Assembly: GCF_000373805.1 (NCBI RefSeq)
Contig: NZ_KB892438.1
Location: forward strand, 174,018 to 238,017
Origin: Corynebacterium pilosum DSM 20521 = CIP 103422
GTDB lineage: Bacteria > Actinomycetota > Actinomycetes > Mycobacteriales > Mycobacteriaceae
Length of the DNA: 64,000 bases
Reading direction: 5' to 3'
The notes below the pieces were generated by a model. That model saw nothing but the letters and a program-made list of their open reading frames with translations. It ran no database searches and was not told the DNA's origin. Positions 53,051-60,653 of this stretch are shown piece after piece (the first letter of the stretch is position 1; the number at the start of each line of letters is the position of its first letter). The position numbers were made by a program, and so were the translations under genes.

Positions 53051-54706
53051 ATGACACACGGATTTTTGGAAGTTGAGGCGAAGTTCGCCGTCGACGACAC
53101 CACCCCCACCCCCGATTTGACCGCCCTGGACGCTGTCGCCGCCGAGGGCGAGGCGTCCGAGCAGCACCTGTCCGCCATCTACTACGACACCCGCGACCTG
53201 CGCTTGACCCGCGCCAAGATCACTTTAAGACGACGCACCGGCGGGAAAGATGACGGCTGGCACATCAAGATGCCGGCCAGCCAAGGCCGGTTGGAGCTGG
53301 GGGCGGAACCGACCGACCCGGCGGAGATCCCGCCCGAAATTCTTTCCCAGGTGCGCGCGATTGTGCGCAACCTGCCGCTGGAGCCGATCGCCCAGGTGGA
53401 CAATAACCGCCGCGAGGTCACGCTTCTCAACGATACCGGCGCCCCCGTTGCAGAGTTCTGCGATGACCGGGTGACCGCCTGGTCCCTGCTGCCCGGCGGC
53501 CAGAAGCAGACGTGGCGCGAATGGGAAGTAGAGCTAGCCGGAGAGATGCCCGGCACCAAGGAAGGCACTGAGCTGATCCGCAACGCCACCACCCACCTGA
53601 TTTCGGCTGGGGCGCGGGTGTCTGCCAGCCCCTCGAAGCTGGTCGCGGCGTTGGGCGACACGGTGGAGTCCGCTCCCCTACCACCGCACCTGGCCGGCGA
53701 GCCCCTGGATGAAGAGGACCCCGCCTACGCAGTGGTGGAGGCCATCAAGGCGAACCGTGACTCCTTGATCGAGTGGGACCCGAAGGTGCGTCGCGACGAG
53801 TGGGATTCCGTGCACCAGATGCGCGTGGCCACCCGCGAGCTGCGCAGCCAGTTGGAAACTTTTGAAGGCGTGCTGGCCCATGATCAGATGCGCCACATTG
53901 AAAACGAGTTGAAGGAGTTGGCGCGCGTACTCGGCGTGGCGCGCGACGCGGAAGTAGTGGAGGAACGCTTCCACGACCTGCTCGATTCCGACCCGACTGG
54001 GCTGATCGACGACACCGCCCGCGCCCACATCCACGATGACATGCGCAAGGAGTACGAGGCCGCGCACGCCGACATTGTCCGCGCCCTTGATTCGGACCGC
54101 TACCTGGCGTTGCTGGATTCCATCGACCACCTCATCGCCAACGCGTCGGCGGTGTCGGCCGAGTCGGCTGCGTCGGCGGTGTCGGCCGAGTCGGCTGCGT
54201 CAGCAGCTGGCGCAGCAGCTGGCGCAGCAGCTGGCGCAGCTGACCCAGTCGGCACCGCCGAGGTGCTCTACTCCTCGCTGGCGGAAGCCTACAAAAAGCT
54301 AATGAAGCGCCACGGCCGCGTGCAGGAAAACTACGACAACCCAGAACTTCCCCTGCATGAGCGCGAGAACTATGTCCACGACACCCGCAAGACCGCCAAG
54401 AAACTGCGCTACGCTGCCGAAGCGGTGGGCGAGGCATCTTCGCTGAAGACGGGCAAGTTGGCCAAGGCGTGCAAGACGCTCCAGTCCCAGCTAGGCGATT
54501 TCCAAGACGCCGTCACCGCCCGCGACCGCCTGCACGGTCTGGCGCAGGACGCTGCCGAACGCGGTGAGGACACCTTCGCTTACGGCATGCTCTACCAGGT
54601 AGAAATGACAAACGCCGCCGCAGCCTTGGAGGGCTACAGCGACGTCATCGCCGATATCAAGCGGGCATTCGACCGCATCAAGAACAAGAAAAAGAAGAAG
54701 CGCTAG
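53051..54706 (+). CDS. CYTH and CHAD domain protein
   Basis: A 551-residue protein. The N-terminal CYTH triphosphate-tunnel domain (about 1-205) begins with FLEVEAKF (the ExExK signature) and has the YYDT and TLRRR elements. The C-terminal CHAD domain (about 230-551) is helical with the conserved HQMRVATRELRS and HDTRKTAKKLRY histidine/arginine motifs that bind polyphosphate. A counterpart (Rv2226) sits near glnA2 in M. tuberculosis. An Ala/Ser-rich repeat interrupts the CHAD domain. Likely a polyphosphate- or triphosphate-handling protein. Confidence 0.85.
   Translation: MTHGFLEVEAKFAVDDTTPTPDLTALDAVAAEGEASEQHLSAIYYDTRDLRLTRAKITLRRRTGGKDDGWHIKMPASQGRLELGAEPTDPAEIPPEILSQVRAIVRNLPLEPIAQVDNNRREVTLLNDTGAPVAEFCDDRVTAWSLLPGGQKQTWREWEVELAGEMPGTKEGTELIRNATTHLISAGARVSASPSKLVAALGDTVESAPLPPHLAGEPLDEEDPAYAVVEAIKANRDSLIEWDPKVRRDEWDSVHQMRVATRELRSQLETFEGVLAHDQMRHIENELKELARVLGVARDAEVVEERFHDLLDSDPTGLIDDTARAHIHDDMRKEYEAAHADIVRALDSDRYLALLDSIDHLIANASAVSAESAASAVSAESAASAAGAAAGAAAGAADPVGTAEVLYSSLAEAYKKLMKRHGRVQENYDNPELPLHERENYVHDTRKTAKKLRYAAEAVGEASSLKTGKLAKACKTLQSQLGDFQDAVTARDRLHGLAQDAAERGEDTFAYGMLYQVEMTNAAAALEGYSDVIADIKRAFDRIKNKKKKKR
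54143..54240 (+). repeat. In-frame tandem repeat inside the CHAD domain
   Basis: Two identical 27-bp units encoding ASAVSAESA, followed by about three 12-bp units encoding AAAG. All units are multiples of three, so copy-number change keeps the frame. It lies between the two CHAD halves, probably in a surface loop. Confidence 0.85.
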
Positions 54707-54745
54707 CCGCTAACGGGCCGGCGCCGCAGGTTCTAGTTCTTTTCC

Positions 54746-54952
54746 CTAGTTCTTTTCCCAGGAGGCCGGCTCGCCCCAGTTGTCGTCGGCTTCGTCCTTG
54801 CGGTCGGCGGCCTTGGTCCGTTCGTTTGCGATCTTCATCGCGTTTTCGGCCTCTTCGCGGGTGTCGTAGGGGCCCATGCGGTCGTCCCAGTTGGTTTCTT
54901 TGCCTTGGGTGACCTCGCCGGTCTTGGTGTCGTAATAAAACTTCTCTGCCAT
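54746..54952 (-). CDS. Small conserved actinobacterial protein (SPOR-like annotation)
   Basis: A 68-residue soluble protein: MAEKFYYDTKTGEVTQGK, then WDDRMGPYDTREEAENAM and a Trp-containing C-terminus. AAAGGAGG lies 5 nt before the ATG, a very strong ribosome site. Similar small proteins are widespread in actinobacteria and sometimes labelled SPOR-domain proteins. The long antisense reading that continues upstream over galK is not coding. Function unknown. Confidence 0.75.
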   Translation of the reverse strand: MAEKFYYDTKTGEVTQGKETNWDDRMGPYDTREEAENAMKIANERTKAADRKDEADDNWGEPASWEKN

Positions 54953-55042
54953 AGTTCCTCCTTTATTTTTGCCCTCCACTGTACCCGCCAGCGTTGGTAG
55001 TGTGGGGGCCAGTACATGTCCGAAGAAAGGTAGCTGTTTATT

Positions 55043-56299
55043 ATGCCGTTGTGGTCCGCCCCTGACACCTCCCCTGCTGACCGCGTCACTGCCACCCACC
55101 AGGAACTCACCGGAACCGCACCGACACAGATTGCCGACGCCCCCGCCACCTGGCTCTTGATCGGCGAAAACGTCGACCACTACGGTGGCGTGACCATCGT
55201 CGGATTGTCGGACCTGCGCGCCGCCGTCGCTTTCTCCGCGCGTGACGACGACACCCTCCGCGTCACTTTCCGCACCGCCAATGGCACGGAACTTAACGAC
55301 GAGACCACCTTGGCTGCCATCGCTGAACGGGCGACCGCCCGCCACTCCGACCCAGACGCCGAACCGGAACCCGTGCTGGAGGAGCTGGGAATCGCTACAC
55401 GCTTCGGCGGAATCATTAACACGTTGATGAGCCGCCAGATGCTGACCCGTGATACCCCGGGCCTGAACATCACGGTGGAGTCCGACATTCCTTTGGGCGC
55501 TGGCCTCGGAGCGATGTACGCCGCCGACGTCGCACTCGCACTGGCGTTGCTGGCCGACAACGACGATATCGACGAAGCCCCTCTGCGCAGCCGCATCGCC
55601 GAAGTCTGCACCCAGGCAGTGGACCAGTACTCCTCGATGCCGGTGCTGCGCGCCCGCCACACCACCGCACTGCGCGGCAAGGGCGAAACCGTCTCCGTCA
55701 TCGACTACGCCGATGGCTCCGTCACCCAAGCACCCCACCCGGAACGCGCCGGCGTGGACGTTTTCGCCGTGGCCAAGGACTTGGGCAAGGCCGACGATTC
55801 TCAAGCCAAAGTGATCGCCGATCGTCGTACGTTCATCACCAAGGCCTGCCAGAACTTCGGAACCGACTCGCTGCGCTCCATCCCGGACGCTACCCCGCGC
55901 ACCGTGGAATGGCTCGAAGCAGTCCGCCAGGTTAAAGGCACCGAAGGCATGCCCACCGTGGATGAGGCGAAGGCGTGGCTAGAATTCAGCGAGAACGAAA
56001 CGCTGCGCGCACTCGCCGTTGCCAAGGCGCTGCGCTCCCGCAACACCAAAGACCTCTTCCACCTGCTGGACACCCCGTATCACACCCACGGGTTGGAAAC
56101 CCCTGACGAGCTGGTACAACTGATGTCACTACGCGGAGCAGTCGCCGCACGACCCGCAGCCGCCGGCATGAGCCAGGCAGTCATCGCTTTTACACCCATC
56201 CAGAAGTCCAAGAACTTCGCGGCCGATCTTGCCGACGACGGCTTCCACGTCTTCCCCATCGCACGCGGACAGGTGGCAGGCCTCGTCGATAAGCCCTAG
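55043..56299 (+). CDS. galK: GHMP kinase, galactokinase-like
   Basis: A 418-residue GHMP-family kinase. The galactokinase signature GRxNLIGEHTDY appears in a degenerate form, ATWLLIGENVDHYGG (about residues 35-49), and the ATP-binding motif is IPLGAGLGAMYAADVAL near residue 150. In C. glutamicum the orthologue in the same place is named galK, though that species does not grow on galactose. No galT or galE is nearby, and the changed signature makes another sugar or polyol substrate possible. It ends 4 bp inside the convergent RNB gene. Confidence 0.8.
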   Translation: MPLWSAPDTSPADRVTATHQELTGTAPTQIADAPATWLLIGENVDHYGGVTIVGLSDLRAAVAFSARDDDTLRVTFRTANGTELNDETTLAAIAERATARHSDPDAEPEPVLEELGIATRFGGIINTLMSRQMLTRDTPGLNITVESDIPLGAGLGAMYAADVALALALLADNDDIDEAPLRSRIAEVCTQAVDQYSSMPVLRARHTTALRGKGETVSVIDYADGSVTQAPHPERAGVDVFAVAKDLGKADDSQAKVIADRRTFITKACQNFGTDSLRSIPDATPRTVEWLEAVRQVKGTEGMPTVDEAKAWLEFSENETLRALAVAKALRSRNTKDLFHLLDTPYHTHGLETPDELVQLMSLRGAVAARPAAAGMSQAVIAFTPIQKSKNFAADLADDGFHVFPIARGQVAGLVDKP

Positions 56300-57690
56300 T
56301 CTGCTGGCCAGGCGAACCTGACCTCACGGTCCTCAACATCGGCCCTGATCAGCGAAAACTTGGTCTCGGTGCCCTCGGCGGGATGCCCCACAGACTCGCC
56401 GAGCACCGGCGGGTCATTGACAAAGATGCGACACGTGGAGCGGCCTTCGTCGGAAAGCAATACCACCCCATCGAAGTTGTGCCCCACCCACGGCTGCAAC
56501 ACGGTGGCCTCGGTGAGGTTGAGGCAGGCGCGATCCACCGCGTTGGCCAGCTGGGAGGTTCGCCCCATCGTCTTGGCCACCTGGGCTGCATCCGCGGTGA
56601 CCCACTCCGGGATCTCGGAACAAGCGGAAATGGCCAGGCAGACCTCGGTAGCGTAACGATCGATCAGGCGCCGCAGCGGTGCCGTGACATGGCTGTAATA
56701 TCCGCCGATGCCCGCGTGCACCTCCGGATCCTTATCCGCCAACCACACGTAGCCGGAACCGCGCAGCAACTTCTGCGCCTCACGCATCGCGGCCATCCCG
56801 CGCGGGGTATCAGCATCGATGCGGCTGAGGAACTCCCCGATCGGCGTGCCACCCAGCTCGAAGCCGAGGGCCCGCACCTCAGCGCGGAACGTGGCCTCCG
56901 ACTCTTCGTTCGCCGGGCGCAGCGTCCGTAAAAAACCGACGCCCGCGCGCTGCATCATCTGGCCCGCCGCCATGCCCGTGAGCAGGGAGATCTCCGAGTT
57001 GTAGTCCATGATCGGGTGTCGCGGCTCAATCTGCAGCTCATAGCGGCCGTCCTCCAGCTGGTCCACGCGCACCGACGGCAGCCGCAAGTTGATCGCTTCA
57101 CGACGAAGGCTGCTCTCCTGCCGCAGCCGACCCACCTCAGGCAGGTGCTCGATGGAGGGGTGGATACGGCCCTGATCCAAGTCCTCTTGCACACCGTCAT
57201 AATCGAGGCGTGCAACCGAATGGATCATGGCGCGTTCCACGGTCACATCTGCCACATCGCCGCTGGTATCCAGGTGGAATGTCCACAAGACTGCGGGCCG
57301 GTCCACATCCGGCAGCAAACTTGCCGAACCCTCCGACAATTCCTCCGGGTGCAACCGCGCCGGCTCATCCGGCAGGTAGATCGTCTGGCCTCGCTTCAGA
57401 GACTCCTCCCGCAGTGGCGAATCCGGGCCGATGAACGCTGCCACATCTGCAATCGCGTACTGCACCGTGAAACCGGTTGCGTGCTTCTCTATGTACACCG
57501 CTTGGTCCAAGTCCTTCGAGCCGGCCGGGTCGATGGTGACGAACGGGATGTGGCGCGCATCTCTGCGCTGTTCCGCGAGCCGGTCAGTTGCCGACGCCGC
57601 CGCTTCGTGCAGCTCAGGACTAAATTCCGTGGGCACCTCAAACTCGCGGGCGATCGAGCGGAAGTTAAGTGGCGCAGCATAGAGCTTCAT
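56296..57690 (-). CDS. RNB-domain ribonuclease (RNase II-like)
   Basis: A 464-residue protein whose catalytic RNB domain begins near residue 48 with FVTIDPAGSKDLDQAVYIEK, including the clustered Asp residues that bind magnesium. It continues with the YAIADVAAFIGPDSPL block and HVTAPLRRLIDRY near residue 335. It lacks the N-terminal cold-shock domains of RNase II/R and has a short C-terminal domain. It is the counterpart of corynebacterial cg2451-type proteins and likely degrades RNA 3' to 5'. Confidence 0.88.
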   Translation of the reverse strand: MKLYAAPLNFRSIAREFEVPTEFSPELHEAAASATDRLAEQRRDARHIPFVTIDPAGSKDLDQAVYIEKHATGFTVQYAIADVAAFIGPDSPLREESLKRGQTIYLPDEPARLHPEELSEGSASLLPDVDRPAVLWTFHLDTSGDVADVTVERAMIHSVARLDYDGVQEDLDQGRIHPSIEHLPEVGRLRQESSLRREAINLRLPSVRVDQLEDGRYELQIEPRHPIMDYNSEISLLTGMAAGQMMQRAGVGFLRTLRPANEESEATFRAEVRALGFELGGTPIGEFLSRIDADTPRGMAAMREAQKLLRGSGYVWLADKDPEVHAGIGGYYSHVTAPLRRLIDRYATEVCLAISACSEIPEWVTADAAQVAKTMGRTSQLANAVDRACLNLTEATVLQPWVGHNFDGVVLLSDEGRSTCRIFVNDPPVLGESVGHPAEGTETKFSLIRADVEDREVRFAWPAD

Positions 57691-57732
57691 AAAACACCAG
57701 TATGGCAGAAACTTCCGGCGCTGGTTATCCCC

Positions 57733-57825
57733 GCAAACCGATATAGTCCTCGCTACATAGTGCGACTAACTTGTTGAAACCTTATTGACAACCTGCACTA
57801 TGGGCCGAGGACTATATCGGTTTGT
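57733..57825 (-). repeat. 93-bp palindromic repeat, copy C
   Basis: Same ends and same length as the other copies, in the opposite orientation to copy D; the last base is T instead of C. Its centre is nearly identical to D when reversed. It starts 43 bp upstream of the RNB gene start and ends 17 bp past the stop of the DUF559-like gene. Confidence 0.92.
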
Positions 57826-57842
57826 GAAGGGACCTAGCAGGC

Positions 57843-58829
57843 CTACCCGGCGCGCCCACCAAACTCCTTCTCACGCGACAACGCGGCGCGCACCTCAGCA
57901 ACAACCCTCCCCGGATTAGCGACTATCTCATTCGGCCGGAACCGCAACAGCCGCATCCCCGCGTTCTGGATCTTCTTCTCACGAGCACGTTCCTGGGTAA
58001 TCACCAGCTCGGGTGGGCTGCCAAAGGTCTCGTCATATTTCTCATCGCCGTCCACCTCAACCCCGTTGAACAGCGTCAACCCGATATCAACATGGAACCC
58101 AGCAACCTCATATTGCGCGCCGAGGATCGGAATACCCTCCCGAACAAGAATCGCACGCAGCAAACTCTCATAGGGCGATTGCGAATTCGCAACTGCCACC
58201 TCAATAACTTTGCGCGCAACCCCCTTATTTTTCACAGGCCCCAACCGCCCCAGTTCGCGCCGCAGTTCTTCCTTGGTCCCGCCTTGTTTCAAGAACCAAT
58301 CCGCGGCCACTACCCCATCGTCGAACCCGTGCCACCGTGCGATATCGATAACGGTTCGGGCCTTCGTCGTCACGCGCACATGATTGCCCTGCACCGTTTC
58401 CTCGTCGCTCAGCGCACTCCTGTGGTACAAGGTGTTGGGCAGCTGCTGGCGCGGAGGCGGCACTCCACCACCGGGCAGCGCCAGTTCGGTCGGTTCCTCA
58501 GCGCGGGCGATGACCCACATCGCGTGGACGCGCGCGGCGGACTTTCCGACGACCACCGCCGACGTCGACGACCGCCCGCAGGCGATACCACGCAACCAGC
58601 GGCGCTCATAAAAAGGTAACGATTCGTAAATATCTTTGGGCACCGCAAAAAGCGGTGCCAGTTTGATCATCTCCCCCGATTGAAGTTTGCGCAGCAATGA
58701 ACGTTCGTTCGTTGACACGGTTCTTAGGTAGCGGCAATCCGCCAGGATTTCTTTTCGACGACGAATGATTTTCTCAGTTGGTGTTTCCCCCATGTGGTTA
58801 ATCATGAACCGACTTCTGGGTTCCCGCAT
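57843..58829 (-). CDS. AbiEi/DUF559-like protein with PD-(D/E)xK-type C-terminal domain
   Basis: A 328-residue protein. The N-terminal part (about 30-100) resembles the winged-helix region of AbiEi-type antitoxins (LRKLQSGEMIKLAPLFAV). The C-terminal part (about 210-320) resembles DUF559/Vsr-like endonucleases: SPYESLLRAIL, then FHVDIGLTLFNGVEVDGDEKYD, then a conserved QNAGMRLLRFRPNEI strand. In actinobacteria such proteins are common and scattered, with no proven function. It is flanked by copies C and D of the 93-bp repeat in opposite orientation. The exact start (58829, 58805 or 58793) is uncertain because none has a good ribosome site. Confidence 0.72.
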   Translation of the reverse strand: MREPRSRFMINHMGETPTEKIIRRRKEILADCRYLRTVSTNERSLLRKLQSGEMIKLAPLFAVPKDIYESLPFYERRWLRGIACGRSSTSAVVVGKSAARVHAMWVIARAEEPTELALPGGGVPPPRQQLPNTLYHRSALSDEETVQGNHVRVTTKARTVIDIARWHGFDDGVVAADWFLKQGGTKEELRRELGRLGPVKNKGVARKVIEVAVANSQSPYESLLRAILVREGIPILGAQYEVAGFHVDIGLTLFNGVEVDGDEKYDETFGSPPELVITQERAREKKIQNAGMRLLRFRPNEIVANPGRVVAEVRAALSREKEFGGRAG

Positions 58830-58846
58830 CCGATGCTTAGGAAACC

Positions 58847-58855
58847 TGTGGATAA
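58847..58855 (-). promoter_or_regulatory. DnaA-box-like site 1
   Basis: TGTGGATAA is the exact complement of the DnaA consensus TTATCCACA. A second copy in the same orientation follows 29 bp later, both within CCTGTGGATAACTC. They lie upstream of the DUF559-like gene. Whether DnaA binds them is unknown. Confidence 0.5.
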
Positions 58856-58875
58856 CTCAGTCTCGGCGGGTTGCC

Positions 58876-58884
58876 TGTGGATAA
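58876..58884 (-). promoter_or_regulatory. DnaA-box-like site 2
   Basis: Second TGTGGATAA, same orientation, within CCTGTGGATAACTC. It forms a direct repeat with site 1 and lies 41 bp before copy D of the 93-bp repeat. Confidence 0.5.
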
Positions 58885-58925
58885 CTCCGCAGTTTGGGGG
58901 TGAATGCTCTCACCGCCCCGCACCC

Positions 58926-59018
58926 GCAAACCGATATAGTCCTCGGCCCATAGTGCAGGTTGTCAATAGGGTTTCAGCAAGTTAGTCGCACTATGTAGCG
59001 AGGACTATATCGGTTTGC
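58926..59018 (+). repeat. 93-bp palindromic repeat, copy D
   Basis: Perfect 20-bp terminal inverted repeats GCAAACCGATATAGTCCTCG, the 3x3 mismatch, and an 8-bp inner stem (CATAGTGC/GCACTATG) around a 31-nt centre. Same orientation as copy A. It ends 41 bp past the 3' end of rnpB. Confidence 0.92.
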
Positions 59019-59059
59019 GAAAAGGGGAAGAAAAGAAACGAAAAAGAGAAAGAAACTGG

Positions 59060-59482
59060 GCGAATGAGCCAGCCTATAAGCCGGATTCTGTCCCCGCACC
59101 GCACAAACAGCACGGCGCGGGTGGCGATCATCCATCTGGGCCCACCATCACTGGCGGCCTCAAGCAGCTACCTTCGGACTCAGCGGGCAGCCTCACCATC
59201 CGAACCACCACGCCCGAAAGCGCAGTGTATTGCCTTGCTCCCAGTGGGGTTTACCTGGCCACGCGTGTCACCACGCATGCCGGTGCGCTCTTAACGCACC
59301 CTTTCACCCTTACCCAGCATTAGCTGGGCGGTCTACTTTCTGTTGCACTTTCCCGCGGGTTGCCCCGGGTTGCTGTTAGCAACCACCGTGCCCTGTGGAG
59401 TCCGGACTTTCCTCGACCCCCGCTTGTGCCGCATTCGTGCAGCTAGTTCGGGGTACCGCGATCACCCGGCCGGCTCATTCGC
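59060..59482 (-). ncRNA. rnpB: RNase P RNA
   Basis: About 423 nt on the minus strand. GAGGAAAGTCCGGACTCC (the P4 5' strand) lies at about 59395-59413, and the 3' part ends with ACAGAATCCGGCTTATAGG. The ends form a long P1 helix: GCGAATGAGCCGGC at the 5' end pairs with GCTGGCTCATTCGC at the 3' end, with one G-U. It is the catalytic RNA that matures tRNA 5' ends. A T-rich stretch follows the 3' end (TTTCTTTCTCTTTTTCG). Confidence 0.95.
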
Positions 59483-59490
59483 AAGCATTT

Positions 59491-59521
59491 ACTCTACGCG
59501 CCGGGACCTCGATTGTCCCAA
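59491..59521 (-). promoter_or_regulatory. Candidate rnpB promoter overlapping the upstream stop codon
   Basis: On the minus strand TTGGGA (59516-59521) and TAGAGT (59491-59496) are 19 bp apart. The -10 box begins with the TAG stop of the RNase H/phosphatase gene. The predicted start falls at the 5' end of the P1 helix. Confidence 0.55.
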
Positions 59522-60651
59522 TCTGCCCGCAGGTGCGCGGTGTCGTTGACGTGGCGCACCACCGCGGTCTCGGGGTAAAACTCCACCACAGAGATCGAAG
59601 CCAGGTCCAGGAACATCCGCGCGAACAGGTCACCGCTGGCGTTGAGGCCTTGGCGGATCATCGATTTGATCGGGGTGACGTGCGTGACGACGAGCACCGT
59701 CGTCCCCTCACACTTTTCCTGCAGGCTCTTACGCGCGCTGGTGATGCGGCGGTGCATCGCTGCGATCGATTCGCCGTTGGGAGGGGCCACGCTTATCGAC
59801 GATTCCCACTCCGGCAATTCCTCCGGATACCGTTCCAGTGCTTCTGCACGGGTGAGGTTCTCAAAGGCGCCGAAATCCATCTCGCGCCACTTGTCTTCCA
59901 CCTGGTACTCAAGGCCCAGTTTCTCAGCGACGATCGCCGCTGTCTCCTGTGTGCGCCGCAGCGGCGAGGAGACGATCGCGCTAATCTTCCCGATGTCCTC
60001 GGTGGCAGCAATCCAATCAGCAGCCCGGCGCGCTTGGTCGATGCCTACGTCGGTGAGGTGCGGGTCCGAGGAGCCGGAGAAGACCTTGGCCGCCGACTGT
60101 TCGGTTTGCCCGTGGCGCAGCAGGATGAAGCGGGTTGGGGTGTCCTCCAGCCCGTTCCAGTGGGCGTGGGTGGCCACTTCGTGCTCTGGTTCCGCCTCCG
60201 GCTCCTCCTGCTGAGGCGCCTGCCCGACGATGCCTGGTTCGGTGCCGCGGGCGGCGGCATCCATGGCGTCGTTGGACAGTTTGTCGGCGACCTTGTTCTT
60301 GTCACGCGGCACCCACTGGTAGGTGACAGCATCAAAACCGCGCGCCAGCTTCTGCCCTGCCAGTGCCAGTTTTTGCATGTCGGGGTGCTTGATCTTCCAA
60401 CGCCCGCTCATTTGCTCCACGACGAGTTTGGAGTCCATATAGACGTCCACCTCGGTGGCGCCAAGTTCGGCGGCAGCTTCTAGGCCGCGCAGCAGGCCGT
60501 GGTATTCGGCAACATTATTGGAGGCTTTCTGCCCGACAACGTAGACGATCTTGCGAAGAATGTCGCCGTCTTCGTCGTAAAGCACCGTGCCCGAACCTGC
60601 CACACCAGGGTTGCCGCGGGAGCCGCCGTCGGCGTAGATGGTGATCTTCAC
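59494..60651 (-). CDS. Bifunctional RNase HI / histidine phosphatase
   Basis: A 385-residue fusion. The N-terminal RNase HI domain (about 1-135) has DGGSRGNPG, AEYHGLLRGLEAA and DSKLVVEQM. The C-terminal histidine phosphatase domain (about 180-385) has FILLRHGQTEQS and the distal His in VVTHVTPIK. The same fusion in M. tuberculosis (Rv2228c) has RNase H and acid/alpha-ribazole phosphatase activity. The phosphatase half can finish alpha-ribazole for cobalamin, which fits with cobT in this window. GTG start at 60651, 2 bp after the zinc-ribbon gene. Confidence 0.92.
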   Translation of the reverse strand: MKITIYADGGSRGNPGVAGSGTVLYDEDGDILRKIVYVVGQKASNNVAEYHGLLRGLEAAAELGATEVDVYMDSKLVVEQMSGRWKIKHPDMQKLALAGQKLARGFDAVTYQWVPRDKNKVADKLSNDAMDAAARGTEPGIVGQAPQQEEPEAEPEHEVATHAHWNGLEDTPTRFILLRHGQTEQSAAKVFSGSSDPHLTDVGIDQARRAADWIAATEDIGKISAIVSSPLRRTQETAAIVAEKLGLEYQVEDKWREMDFGAFENLTRAEALERYPEELPEWESSISVAPPNGESIAAMHRRITSARKSLQEKCEGTTVLVVTHVTPIKSMIRQGLNASGDLFARMFLDLASISVVEFYPETAVVRHVNDTAHLRADWDNRGPGA

Positions 60652-60653
60652 GC

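Noticed and set aside
54953-55804. A long minus-strand extension upstream of the 68-residue gene
   Set aside because: It is antisense to galK. The strong AAAGGAGG site at 54958-54965 marks the true start of the small gene at 54952.
59395-60483. A 362-codon plus-strand frame
   Set aside because: It crosses rnpB and the antisense of the RNase H/phosphatase gene, both of which are well supported on the minus strand.
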